A stretch of 64,000 nucleotides of DNA, from positions 1-64,000 of the forward strand of contig NZ_JASZYR010000007.1 of NCBI RefSeq assembly GCF_030316855.1, read 5' to 3'. Below are positions 11,301-17,512 of this stretch, one piece after another (the first letter of the stretch is position 1; each line of letters begins with the position of its first letter). Both the position numbers and the translations under genes were made by a program. This stretch comes from Variovorax sp. J22P240. GTDB lineage: Bacteria; Pseudomonadota; Gammaproteobacteria; Burkholderiales; Burkholderiaceae_C. The notes below the pieces were generated by a model. That model searched no databases. It was not told where the DNA came from and saw only the letters and a list, made by a program, of their open reading frames with translations.

Positions 11301-13640
11301 GGGGAGCGCCGGATCGTCGAAAGCATAGAGCTGCCCCAGATCGCGATGAAGGAGGGTCATCGACCATCGGTCCACCACGATGTGGTGAGCGACCAGAACG
11401 AGCACGTGATGGTCACTCGAAATCCGCAGGAGAACAGCGCGCAGCAAGGGCGCGCGCGACAGCTCGAAGGGCTCGGCGATGAGGGCGGCGATGCGTGGGG
11501 TCTCGTCCGCCCCCTCGGGTAGCGCCACCTGCCGCAGCCTGAAGCGCTGCGTCGCCTGCGCTGCCGGGATCACGCGCTGCTCGGGTTCGGTGTCCGTTGC
11601 GTGGAATCCGGTGCGTAGACTGGCATGTCGCACGAGCAGGGCATGCAGGCCGCGCTGGAGGCGTTCGACATCGAGTCGCCCCTTCAGCCGGGTCGCCGAG
11701 TGAATGTGGTAGGCCGCGCTGCCGCTGCCCAGCTGATCGACGAACCAGAGGCCTTCCTGCGCCAGCAGCAAGGGCGCGGTGCCGTCGGCCTCATGCAGTT
11801 GCAGGGGTGCTGTGTCGGGTGCGACGGGGGCCCCGTTGTCGCGCCGGGCGACTTCATCCAGGGTCGCCTGGACCAGCGCTGCCATCTCCGTGACGGACGG
11901 TGCCGCGAGCACCTGGGCCACCGTGATTTCCACACCGCAATCCCGGCTGACCGCCAGCGCCAATCGCGCGGCCGACAGCGAGTCGCCGCCCATCGCCAGA
12001 AAATTCGCATCGCCTTCGCCGACGGGCTGGCGAAGGATCTCCTCGAAGAGCGCGGCGACGCGCGCTTGCAGCGGCGTCGGCGGCTCGCGCACGTCAGGCG
12101 CCGCCGTCGAGGTCCGGGCGATGGATTGAATCTGCTCGTGCATCCGGCGGCGCTGCAGCTTTCCGGCGGTGCCGGTCGGCAGCTGGTCGAGCACGTGAAT
12201 GCAGGCGGGGATCTTGAAGTCGGCGAGCGCGCCGAACAGTGCCCGGCGCAGGGCACGCGGGTCGACCACCTCGTTGCGCGCCAGGACCACTGCCGCATGC
12301 ACGTCCTCGCCCAGTGCGGGATGGGGTGCGGCATAGGCCACGGCCTGGGCGACGCCCGGCAAGGCCAGCAGCGCCTGTTCGACCTCGTAGGGGGCGATCT
12401 TTTCGCCGCCCCGATTGATGAGTTCGGACGTTCGGCCGGTGATGCAGAGATAGCCATCGGTCCCGAGCCAGCCCAGGTCGCCGGTGATGAACCAGCCGTT
12501 CTGGAAGGCCACCTTGTTCACCTCGGGCGCGTCCTCATACCCGGAAAATACGGCCGGTCCGCGAACCACGATGCGCCCCTCGACGTTGCAAGGCTGGTCG
12601 TGCCCCTGCGGGTCGATCACGCGAATCCCGGCGCCTGCCGCGGGACCGACCGAGCCAGGTCTTCGGATGCCGGGAGGCAGGGGGTTGCTGGCCATTTGCG
12701 TGGCCGCCTCGGTCATGGCGTAGGCCTCGATCACGGGCACCTGCCAAAGGGCCTCCAGATCGCGCATCAACGCCGGAGAGAGCGCCGAAGACGCCGAGCG
12801 AGCGAAGCGCAGGCGATGTTCCGGCCACGCCGGCCCCAGCCTGGCAGCCAGGTCGGCGATGGCCTGGTGGATGGAAGGCGCGGCGGTGTACCAGGTGGGG
12901 GCGAACTCGGTGATCCACTGCGCGAACTCCGATGCCTCGAAACCCGGCGTGCACACCACGGACGAACCCGCCACCAGGGGCGTCAACAGGCCGCCGATCA
13001 GCCCGTGGCCGTGGTAGGTTGGCATCAGAAGCAAGCCACGATCGTCGTCCGGGCTCACGGCCAGGTGGCGTGCGATGTTGCGCGCTGAGGCCAGGACCTG
13101 TTGGTGGGTGAGCGGCACGCGCTTGGGTTTTCCGCTGGTGCCCGAGGTGAAGAGGACGAAGGCGGTGTCCCCCGGTGCCGGCGCGGCACCCTGCGCTTCC
13201 CGGTCCCCCGACGGATCGGCCTGCGCCTGCAGGAGCCGTGACAGGTCGAACGGGAGCGCCGGCACACCGAGTTGCTGCGCCAAGCCTGTCACCACCGGAT
13301 CGCCGGGCAGGCCAAGGACCGCGTCGGCGCGCGCCTCGCGCAACAGCGCCTCCAGCTCGAGGGGCGTCAGTCCCGGATGCAGCGGCAAGGCCGTCGCGTT
13401 GCAGGCCAGTACCACGGTCGCCAGGGCCAGCGGCAGGCCGGTCGGCAGCACGACGGCGATTCGGGGGACAGCGTCCAGGCCAAGGGACGCCAGCCAGTTC
13501 CGCGTGTGGTCCGCGGCGGCAACCAGCTGCAAGTAACTGAGGGAGGGATGCCCCGTCGATAGCAGGGCGGGAGCCGAAGGCCGGGTCCGCGCGTGAAATT
13601 CGAGCACCCGACGCAGGGTCGGTCCTTCCAGATCGGTCAC
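5385..13640 (-). CDS. Nonribosomal peptide synthetase, loading ligase plus two modules
   Basis: A 2,751-residue protein. Domains in order, with rough residues: AMP-ligase loading domain 1-510 (FTSGTSGKPKR; EAYAMTEAATQMASNPLPPG; GRTSELINRGGEKIAPYEVE) resembling oxalyl-CoA synthetase/AAE3; carrier 1 near 550 (MGGDSL); condensation 615-1050 (HHIVVDRW); adenylation 1090-1580 (FTSGSTGTPKA); carrier 2 near 1620 (LGGHSL); condensation 1690-2110 (HHMIGDGW); adenylation 2130-2640 (YTSGSTGKPKG); carrier 3 near 2680 (LGGDSL). Aligning the adenylation cores to GrsA gives DAWQLGFVDK (close to Gln codes) and DILQLGLVWK (close to Gly codes). There is no epimerase, thioesterase or reductase; the tail ends IRWWKRLAKNWW. 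I chose the GTG at 13640 because GAAAGGATCT precedes it and the ligase fold starts there. No transporter, MbtH or phosphopantetheinyl transferase gene adjoins it. Product unknown. Confidence 0.93.
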   Translation of the reverse strand: MTDLEGPTLRRVLEFHARTRPSAPALLSTGHPSLSYLQLVAAADHTRNWLASLGLDAVPRIAVVLPTGLPLALATVVLACNATALPLHPGLTPLELEALLREARADAVLGLPGDPVVTGLAQQLGVPALPFDLSRLLQAQADPSGDREAQGAAPAPGDTAFVLFTSGTSGKPKRVPLTHQQVLASARNIARHLAVSPDDDRGLLLMPTYHGHGLIGGLLTPLVAGSSVVCTPGFEASEFAQWITEFAPTWYTAAPSIHQAIADLAARLGPAWPEHRLRFARSASSALSPALMRDLEALWQVPVIEAYAMTEAATQMASNPLPPGIRRPGSVGPAAGAGIRVIDPQGHDQPCNVEGRIVVRGPAVFSGYEDAPEVNKVAFQNGWFITGDLGWLGTDGYLCITGRTSELINRGGEKIAPYEVEQALLALPGVAQAVAYAAPHPALGEDVHAAVVLARNEVVDPRALRRALFGALADFKIPACIHVLDQLPTGTAGKLQRRRMHEQIQSIARTSTAAPDVREPPTPLQARVAALFEEILRQPVGEGDANFLAMGGDSLSAARLALAVSRDCGVEITVAQVLAAPSVTEMAALVQATLDEVARRDNGAPVAPDTAPLQLHEADGTAPLLLAQEGLWFVDQLGSGSAAYHIHSATRLKGRLDVERLQRGLHALLVRHASLRTGFHATDTEPEQRVIPAAQATQRFRLRQVALPEGADETPRIAALIAEPFELSRAPLLRAVLLRISSDHHVLVLVAHHIVVDRWSMTLLHRDLGQLYAFDDPALPSLPLAPSEHARLKRQHFERGDMHAALDYWRAKLSAVQTLDLPTDSPRASRAAGSAGKTHDFRIEAALATALRTLARQHQVTLFTAVLAAFQALLLRYTGQTDIAIGVPVAGRDDPRLLEAVGQFVNTVVVRADLQGEPGFAELMRRDRTTLVEALTHQQMPFERLVAELSPQRDAGRNPLYQVSFSLENFGHRVLELDGLESERLGVHSECAKFDLSLTVIETGPDAQLDAEIEYRTDLFTARSIERMAAHFGNLLAAMVAEPERAVTRLPLMDAAEQQRMLVTWNGPSRPGSRDLQSVHALFRAQARLTPAAVALRFGRQGMRYAQLDALSDRLAHDLRRRGVVPGCVVGLCMPRCFGLVVGLLALFKAGGTYLPLDSEHPPERLQAMLEDAAPRFVLADAHLSGPLHQLAAAASFEIIAVPPDGGPMPTDAVPAVRDLSRPEHIAYLIFTSGSTGTPKAAQLMHGGLVNHVQWMKDTLGLSAKDRVLHKTSISFDASIWEFFSTLACGAQVVLAPPEVHRDMHRLAATLHANAISVVQFVPSEMRVILDEAQMAQCTSLRYVLCGGEALDRDLALAFRRCLPAARLGNFYGPTEATVDSAWYEVGEQVPERAIVPIGRPVDNAQLYVLDAHMQPQPVNVPGELYVGGLGVGRGYLHRPELTAQRFLPNPFRPGERLYRTGDLARWLDAGIVEFIGRDDQQVKLRGFRIELGEVEAAVNACRGVSLCAVLLREDVPGQRELVAYVALDSMAGADAQGLRTQLRARLPEHMVPAAFVFLPQLPRLANGKVDRRQLPRPDGPSVGSDRTGPRSPLEEGLQDIWQRVLGRSGFGIRTNFFDLGGHSLLATQIVSRVRAVFQVDLPLRSLFEHPTIEGLARLLHGHLGGRPLDGSAALAPIEVVSRAQPSMVSFSQRRIWLLHEMDPRGAAYNMCEALRLRGPLQHAALRTALDQMVLRHEAFRTTFELGESEPMARVGEPQPAVVIELDGRHWADQEAEFERQAARLAAQAFDLARGPLHRFVLVRLDEQDHALVMVMHHMIGDGWAWSVLLRELQALYGAAVQGQAACLPARAIDFIDFARWQREHIDDDVLAVQTRYWMEQLAGWSPLNLPADTAVAQRVSSQGARARLDLSEAWIDRMQRFSAQHSVSPFMSLLAAFQFLLSRYCGQDDVAVGTPIAGRTRVEAEDVVGSLINTLVLRCQLQPEQDFHALLAQVRETCLSAFAHQDVPLDYLVGRLRAQEHGARVPELRVMFNVLNARREPVRMEGLEVRFLSLSLGATQFDLGLTIDIEGEGAIFLNYSTELFSAETAQAILDNYAHLLERLIESPGSPLQGVALPGPRQLALLASWNRTDVEYPRGHTVHGLLSRHSACGAVALRQLPGTSVPYAQLWSSVHRLAHALRARGVQRGTRVGLCLERDPTMVVAQLAVLTAGAAYVPLDPAYPRQRLQDMALDAGLALLLTRQEQALHWKGLALPTMLLDSPVDPMEHPASAPTRDAARDAGPDDPAYVIYTSGSTGKPKGVAVPHRAVVNFLLSMQREPGLCAEDVLLAVTTLSFDISVLELLLPLSVGATVILATREQASDGLALSALLERSQATVMQATPSTWRLLIDTGWMGGPRFKALIGGESLSTHMAQALSARAGELWNLYGPTETTVWSTCWKVPRAVQAMSIGRPIANTRVHVLDAHGHPCPVGVSGEIFIGGDGVALGYLERPELTADRFVPEPFGPAPGSRMYKTGDRGRWRHDGTLEHQGRLDFQVKLRGHRIEPGEIEAQLQAHPAVSQCLVMAREDRPGDPRLVAYVVTGDGTCDASALKDHLRATLPDYMLPQHFVGLEALPLLPNGKINRHALAPPGREARTVPGTRQGHRSPAEGALARIWADVLDMAIDDIDRRDNFFDLGGDSLKVGRIVIRFEREWGVRMESRRFIFETLSQLAGGIELDSQREHAQQATPSATGKDGIRWWKRLAKNWW

Positions 13641-13994
13641 GCAGATCCTTTCGCGTTGTCTCGAGATCAGTTTTTCACACGGGACTCCGATGGTGACGCC
13701 CAGACATGGTGCATGTAAAGGCAGCCTTGCCTTCGCGGCCGGCAAAGGGGCTGGCCCACGCGTAAGTGTGAACTTTAGGCCACAAAATGCGTCACCCTGA
13801 GACGCAAAACAGTGCTTCGGCGCGACTCGTGTGCGCGAATCCAGGGCGGTCGCTGCCGCGCATCGACGTGGCCTGGGTCCGATGGAGGATGGCCCCAAAG
13901 CAAGGCTGGCAGAACTTCGGAGGTTGGCGCTCACTCCGTACTCGAGGCGCGCCAGGCGGAGGCGAAGACGACCTCTTGCGCACGGGGGCGCTGC
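13641..13994. other. Intergenic region upstream of the NRPS gene
   Basis: This 354-bp gap lies between the NRPS start and the stop of the replication initiator gene, so it must carry the NRPS promoter. An AT-richer patch at 13766-13812 contains an inverted repeat TGCGTC (13788-13793) / GACGCA (13801-13806) with a 7-base spacer, a possible operator. No convincing small gene is seen. Confidence 0.4.
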
Positions 13995-15365
13995 TCACAT
14001 GCCGGCCACGCCTTGCTGCAGCGCGAATTCGAGCAGCACCTTGTCCGTCGGTTCGCCGGGCCAGGTGTCCGCGGCGAGCCACTTGAAGAAGGTGGTCCCG
14101 GCGATCCGGCTGGCCGGCCCGTCCCGCCGCCAGGCCCGTGCGATGGGGGTGGCCACCTGTTCAAGCCGGTTGGATTCGAAGCGAGTGCGTACTTCGGTCT
14201 GTTGCGGCTCGGGCATTTCGGCGAACAGGGCGCGGGCCTGGCCGGTGCGGTCGTTTTCCCAAAGCTCGCGAATGCGGCGCAGGCGGTCCGCCTCCGACAG
14301 TGCGCGGGCCGGCGCAGCGAGCGCGGGCGCGGCGCCGGCGGGCGGCAGGGCCGGCACGCTGGCGGTGAGGCCGGCATAGCCCTTCTTCAGCGCGTCCTTG
14401 AAATAGGCCGCCGGCGACTTGAGCCCGGGCATCGTCGCGTTGCGCAGCCGGGCATCGACGTGGTCGAGCGTGGCCCGGATCTGACCTTCGTCGGTGGTCG
14501 CGTAGAGATCCTGGGCTTCGTCCTGCTTGATCCCGAGCGCGACCAGGCGTGCGACGAGTTCGAGGTCGAACACATTGCGATTCGACGCGTCGATGTCACC
14601 CAGGCGCTGCTGGATTTTCGGCACGACCCTGAACTGGATTTCCTCGATCTTGCGGCCGCGCTTGTGCTCGATCAGCTCGAGGCCGAATTCCTCGCAGAGC
14701 GCGTCGATCTCGGCGATCGCCTTGGTGATCACGTCGCGCTTGAGGAAGCGGTAGTCGACCTCCTTGATGTCGCTGCGCCCGGTCAGCACGGCCGCCCACC
14801 ACATCACGTCCTCGCGCATCGAGAGCCGGCCCGGCGATGTCAGGTAGCGCGCGCCGATCTCGTAGAGGACTGCGGCCGAATAGCTGCGCATCTGGCTGCT
14901 CATCTCGAGCAGGACGCGCGTGTACTGGTGCGGCTTGACCAGCCGCTCCTTGATCTCGTCGGGATAGCGCCAGGTCACCATGCAGGGGCGGCCCCTGCCC
15001 TGCTCCTCGATGGTCACGGTGCCGAGCAGCTGCGACGACACCCAGCGCTTGAGCGAGCTGCTGCTGGTCGACCATTCGATGGTGGTGGCCTGCATGTCGC
15101 GCAGGTGCGACTTGAGCAGCTCGGTGTTGTTCGAATTGAAGCGGGCGTCGCCGATCAACTCGCTCAGGGCGAGCCGGTAGACCGGCTCGTCGACGCCCTG
15201 GCGCTGCGAGTGATAGAGCAGCGCGTTGTAAATGCGCCGCGACAGCAGGGTCAGGCGCCCGCGCTTGGGACGGATCGCGATGGCCTCGTTGGCCTTCGCG
15301 ATGCTTTGCTCCTCGGCCGTCGGCGGCTGGCGAGGCGCGCTGTGTGATGAGTCATCCTCGGCCAT
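13995..15365 (-). CDS. rep: Plasmid/chromid replication initiator (Rep_3 type)
   Basis: A 456-residue protein of the winged-helix initiator superfamily, which binds iterons and opens the origin. Family-like parts are the N-terminal LSRRIYNALLYHSQRQGVDEP, the segment FNSNNTELLKSHLRDMQATTIEW, and the second winged-helix half with LEMSSQMRSYSAAVLYEIGARYL (helix) and MWWAAVLTGRSDIKEVDYRFLKRDVITKAI. An Ala/Pro linker (about residues 335-355) leads to a C-terminal extension with WENDRTGQARALFAEMPEPQQTE. The start is the ATG ending at 15365. It is transcribed away from an iteron array and from parA, the usual layout of a secondary replicon origin. Assignment to the superfamily is by motif recognition; the C-terminal extension is unassigned. 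Confidence 0.88.
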   Translation of the reverse strand: MAEDDSSHSAPRQPPTAEEQSIAKANEAIAIRPKRGRLTLLSRRIYNALLYHSQRQGVDEPVYRLALSELIGDARFNSNNTELLKSHLRDMQATTIEWSTSSSSLKRWVSSQLLGTVTIEEQGRGRPCMVTWRYPDEIKERLVKPHQYTRVLLEMSSQMRSYSAAVLYEIGARYLTSPGRLSMREDVMWWAAVLTGRSDIKEVDYRFLKRDVITKAIAEIDALCEEFGLELIEHKRGRKIEEIQFRVVPKIQQRLGDIDASNRNVFDLELVARLVALGIKQDEAQDLYATTDEGQIRATLDHVDARLRNATMPGLKSPAAYFKDALKKGYAGLTASVPALPPAGAAPALAAPARALSEADRLRRIRELWENDRTGQARALFAEMPEPQQTEVRTRFESNRLEQVATPIARAWRRDGPASRIAGTTFFKWLAADTWPGEPTDKVLLEFALQQGVAGM

Positions 15366-15408
15366 GGAACACTGTGGTGGTGAAAGGGCTGCACATCATG
15401 CCGAGGTA

Positions 15409-15430
15409 TTGTGATTCGGTCAATTCACAA
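15409..15430. promoter_or_regulatory. Inverted repeat ahead of rep (possible autoregulatory operator)
   Basis: TTGTGA (15409-15414) and TCACAA (15425-15430) are perfect inverted arms separated by 10 bases, about 45 bp upstream of the rep start codon. The TGTGA half resembles the conserved TGTGAG end of the iterons. Rep_3 initiators often repress their own promoter through such inverted half-iterons; that role is inferred here. Confidence 0.45.
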
Positions 15431-15524
15431 AGACACGCAACCGGTGCTCTTGTTCTCTTTGAAAAGGAACACTTGGGAGGTTGAAGAGTTGAGGATCCAC
15501 TTTTTCCAATGACGACAAAGGCTT

Positions 15525-15639
15525 ACAGGGCAAACTGTGAGTGTTCTTGGGGTTGAATGTGAGCGGCGTTGGGATTTGATGTGAGGAAATTTGGGCTCCG
15601 GCGCATTCCAACGTGAGGACCGATGGGGTTTGGTGTGAG
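15525..15639 (+). repeat. Iteron array (five direct repeats, 22-bp phasing)
   Basis: 17-bp units ending in TGTGAG or CGTGAG lie at 15525-15541, 15547-15563 (TTGGGGTTGAATGTGAG), 15569-15585 (TTGGGATTTGATGTGAG), 15601-15617 (degenerate, ends AACGTGAG) and 15623-15639 (ATGGGGTTTGGTGTGAG). Start-to-start distances are 22, 22, 32 and 22 bp. The three central-type units share TKGGGNTTNNNTGTGAG. About two helical turns per unit places initiator molecules on one face of the DNA, as known for iteron plasmids. Binding by the adjacent Rep is inferred. Confidence 0.8.
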
Positions 15640-15851
15640 TGGATAGGGGCAACCGCCCTGCCCCGCTGCACTGCAGCACGTGGCGCAGGGGCTGGAGCGC
15701 GGCCCTGCCGCTGGTGGAGGCATCCATTCGGCCATTTCGGCTGTTTTTCCGGGCGCTAAGGGCCCACTCCGTGGCGGGATTGCCACCAGATCCCCAAACG
15801 ACCTCACAATACGCACCAGGGAATTGTGCTCGGGCTCGGTGGAACTTGTTC

Positions 15852-15891
15852 ATTCGACAGATTCTCATAGAATCGCTGAATTCTGTCGAAT
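15852..15891. promoter_or_regulatory. Inverted repeat immediately upstream of parA
   Basis: ATTCGACAGA (15852-15861) and TCTGTCGAAT (15882-15891) form perfect 10-bp inverted arms around a 20-base AT-rich loop, ending 13 bases before the parA ATG. ParA proteins with an N-terminal helix-turn-helix commonly repress their own operon, so this is a candidate parAB operator. It could instead be an mRNA hairpin near the start codon. Confidence 0.6.
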
Positions 15892-15904
15892 AAGGTAGTC
15901 CCCT

Positions 15905-17140
15905 ATGTCCGTTACCGTCCCGCCGGTCGGTGGAAACCAGGTTTCCACCGACGTCCACGCCCAGGCCCGTCCCACCATCAATATGGAGCGCATCGCGGCC
16001 CTGGCCACGCGCGCCGGCTCGATGGTGGAGCAGATCCGCGGCATGCTGCTGGCCCCGGAGGCCCGGAAGATCGCCCCCACCTACTCCACCGCCCAGCTGG
16101 CCGCGTTGTGTGGCGTCGACAAGGCGCACGTGGCCTATCGGATCACCAAGGAGGATCTGCCCGCGGGACAGCTCTCGCCTTCGGGCGGCAAGCGGATCTT
16201 CGGGCTCGACGAGTTGCGGCGCTGGACCCGCACCTACCGTGGCGAGAAGATGCGCCCCGCGGGCCGCAAGGCGGTCACGATCGCTGTGGGCAACTTCAAG
16301 GGCGGGGTCGCGAAGACCACGACGGCGATGATCCTGGCCCAGGGCCTGAGCCTGCGCGGCCACCGGGTGCTCGCGATCGACACCGACCCCCAGGGATCGC
16401 TGACGACGTTGCACGGCCTGCTGCCCGAGGCCGAGGTGACCGAGGACATGACGATCGGCCCGCTGTGCGATGGCACGGAGAACGACATCCGCTATGCGAT
16501 CCGTTCGACCTATTGGGACGGCATCGATCTGGTGGCGGCCGCCCCGTTCCTCTTTTCGGCCGAGTTCGCGCTGCCGGCGCGGCAGATGCAGGAGCCGGGT
16601 GCGAAGTTCTGGGATGTGTTGAACGTGGGCCTGGAGAGCGTGCGCGATCTCTATGACGTGATCGTGATCGACACGCCCCCTTCACTTTCCTATGTGACGA
16701 TCAATGCGCTGTGGGCCGCCAACGGCATCGTGGTGCCGGTGCCGCCGTCGGGCCTGGACTTCGCGTCCTCGGCCCAGTTCTGGTCGCTGCTCGCCGACCT
16801 CGGGGGCAACCTCGATGGCCAGAGCAAGGATCGCGAGGGCAAGGCTTTCGACTTCCTGCATGTGCTGCTGAGCCGGGTCGACGCGGCCGATCCCGCCATG
16901 CCCGCGGTGCGGCAGTGGATCCAGGCGACCTACGGCGAGTACACGCTTCCGGTCGAGATTCCGAAGACCAGCGTGACGAGCAACAAGGCCGCGGAGTTCG
17001 CGACCGTCTACGACGTCCAGAAGTACGAGGGCGCCGCGAAGACCTACAAGCGCGCGGTGGACGCCTATGACTCGTTCGTCGAACTGGTCGAGCAGTCGGT
17101 GGTCGGCGCCTGGCAGGCGCAGGGCAGGGCCCAGCGATGA
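15905..17140 (+). CDS. parA: Partition ATPase ParA with N-terminal DNA-binding domain
   Basis: A 411-residue type Ia ParA-like protein. Residues about 60-112 form a MerR-like helix-turn-helix (STAQLAALCGVDKAHVAYRI ... GLDELRRWTR). The deviant Walker A motif KGGVAKTTTA is at 132-141, followed by IDTDPQGSLTT and VIVIDTPPSLSY (Walker B region). It would segregate the replicon by ATP-dependent gradients on the nucleoid together with ParB. The gene precedes parB by 372 bp on the same strand. The first palindrome copy lies inside the proposed start region (codes for GGNQVST). If translation began at Met27 (15983) that site would be 5' to the gene. The ribosome binding site before 15905 (AAGGTAG) is weak, so the start is slightly uncertain. 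Confidence 0.92.
   Translation: MSVTVPPVGGNQVSTDVHAQARPTINMERIAALATRAGSMVEQIRGMLLAPEARKIAPTYSTAQLAALCGVDKAHVAYRITKEDLPAGQLSPSGGKRIFGLDELRRWTRTYRGEKMRPAGRKAVTIAVGNFKGGVAKTTTAMILAQGLSLRGHRVLAIDTDPQGSLTTLHGLLPEAEVTEDMTIGPLCDGTENDIRYAIRSTYWDGIDLVAAAPFLFSAEFALPARQMQEPGAKFWDVLNVGLESVRDLYDVIVIDTPPSLSYVTINALWAANGIVVPVPPSGLDFASSAQFWSLLADLGGNLDGQSKDREGKAFDFLHVLLSRVDAADPAMPAVRQWIQATYGEYTLPVEIPKTSVTSNKAAEFATVYDVQKYEGAAKTYKRAVDAYDSFVELVEQSVVGAWQAQGRAQR
15929..15949. repeat. Candidate parS palindrome, copy 1 (inside parA 5' end)
   Basis: GTGGAAACCAGGTTTCCAC occupies 15930-15948, with one further matching base pair on each side. It is a perfect palindrome around a central A/T and identical in core to the four copies below. 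It lies 25 bp into the proposed parA reading frame. Confidence 0.7.
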
Positions 17141-17173
17141 GCACGAACCCCAGACACTGTGGATCGCTGCGCC

Positions 17174-17192
17174 GTGGAAACCTGGTTTCCAC
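17174..17192. repeat. Candidate parS palindrome, copy 2
   Basis: GTGGAAACCTGGTTTCCAC lies 34 bp after the parA stop, in the parA-parB spacer. The centre is T rather than A, which keeps the palindrome. Confidence 0.7.
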
Positions 17193-17219
17193 CGGGACTC
17201 TCGACCGGTCTCCCTCCGC

Positions 17220-17236
17220 TGGAAACCTGGTTTCCA
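17220..17236. repeat. Candidate parS palindrome, copy 3
   Basis: TGGAAACCTGGTTTCCA lies in the parA-parB spacer, 46 bp start-to-start from copy 2. Outer bases differ, leaving the 17-bp core that all copies share. Confidence 0.7.
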
Positions 17237-17327
17237 CGCCGGGCCGTGACGCGGCTGCAATACGCGCCGACGCCCTGACGACGCCTCGCGTCCTCGCGAC
17301 CGCGCGCGGGCGCACGATCCGCGCGGC

Positions 17328-17344
17328 TGGAAACCAGGTTTCCA
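17328..17344. repeat. Candidate parS palindrome, copy 4
   Basis: TGGAAACCAGGTTTCCA lies in the spacer, 169 bp before the parB start. No gene is seen in the 372-bp spacer; these three palindromes are its main content. Confidence 0.7.
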
Positions 17345-17512
17345 CGCGCGTATCCCATTCACTGCGGGGCCGCCCCGTAACCTCGGTCCGGTCAACGCCC
17401 GGCGCAGCCGGCTGCCCGAGACGGGCCACGCACGGCGCAGGAGGGCACGCGCGCGTGCCCTTGAAACCGGGCCGTGCCGCGGCTCCCGTTCACCATCAAG
17501 AGGAGTCCTAAC

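Larger units (their letters stand above)
15366..15904. other. oriV: Putative replication origin of a secondary replicon
   Basis: This 539-bp spacer separates the divergent rep and parA genes. It contains an inverted repeat near the rep start, five direct repeats with 22-bp phasing, comparatively AT-rich stretches (15420-15600 and 15840-15900) suitable for unwinding, and an inverted repeat just before parA. The sequence GTGGATAG at 15640-15647 is only a weak match to the reverse of a DnaA box. Origin function is inferred from the initiator-iteron-partition arrangement. Confidence 0.75.

Noticed and set aside
15640..15647. DnaA box in the origin spacer
   Set aside because: The best match differs from TTATNCACA at two positions, so I do not call it.
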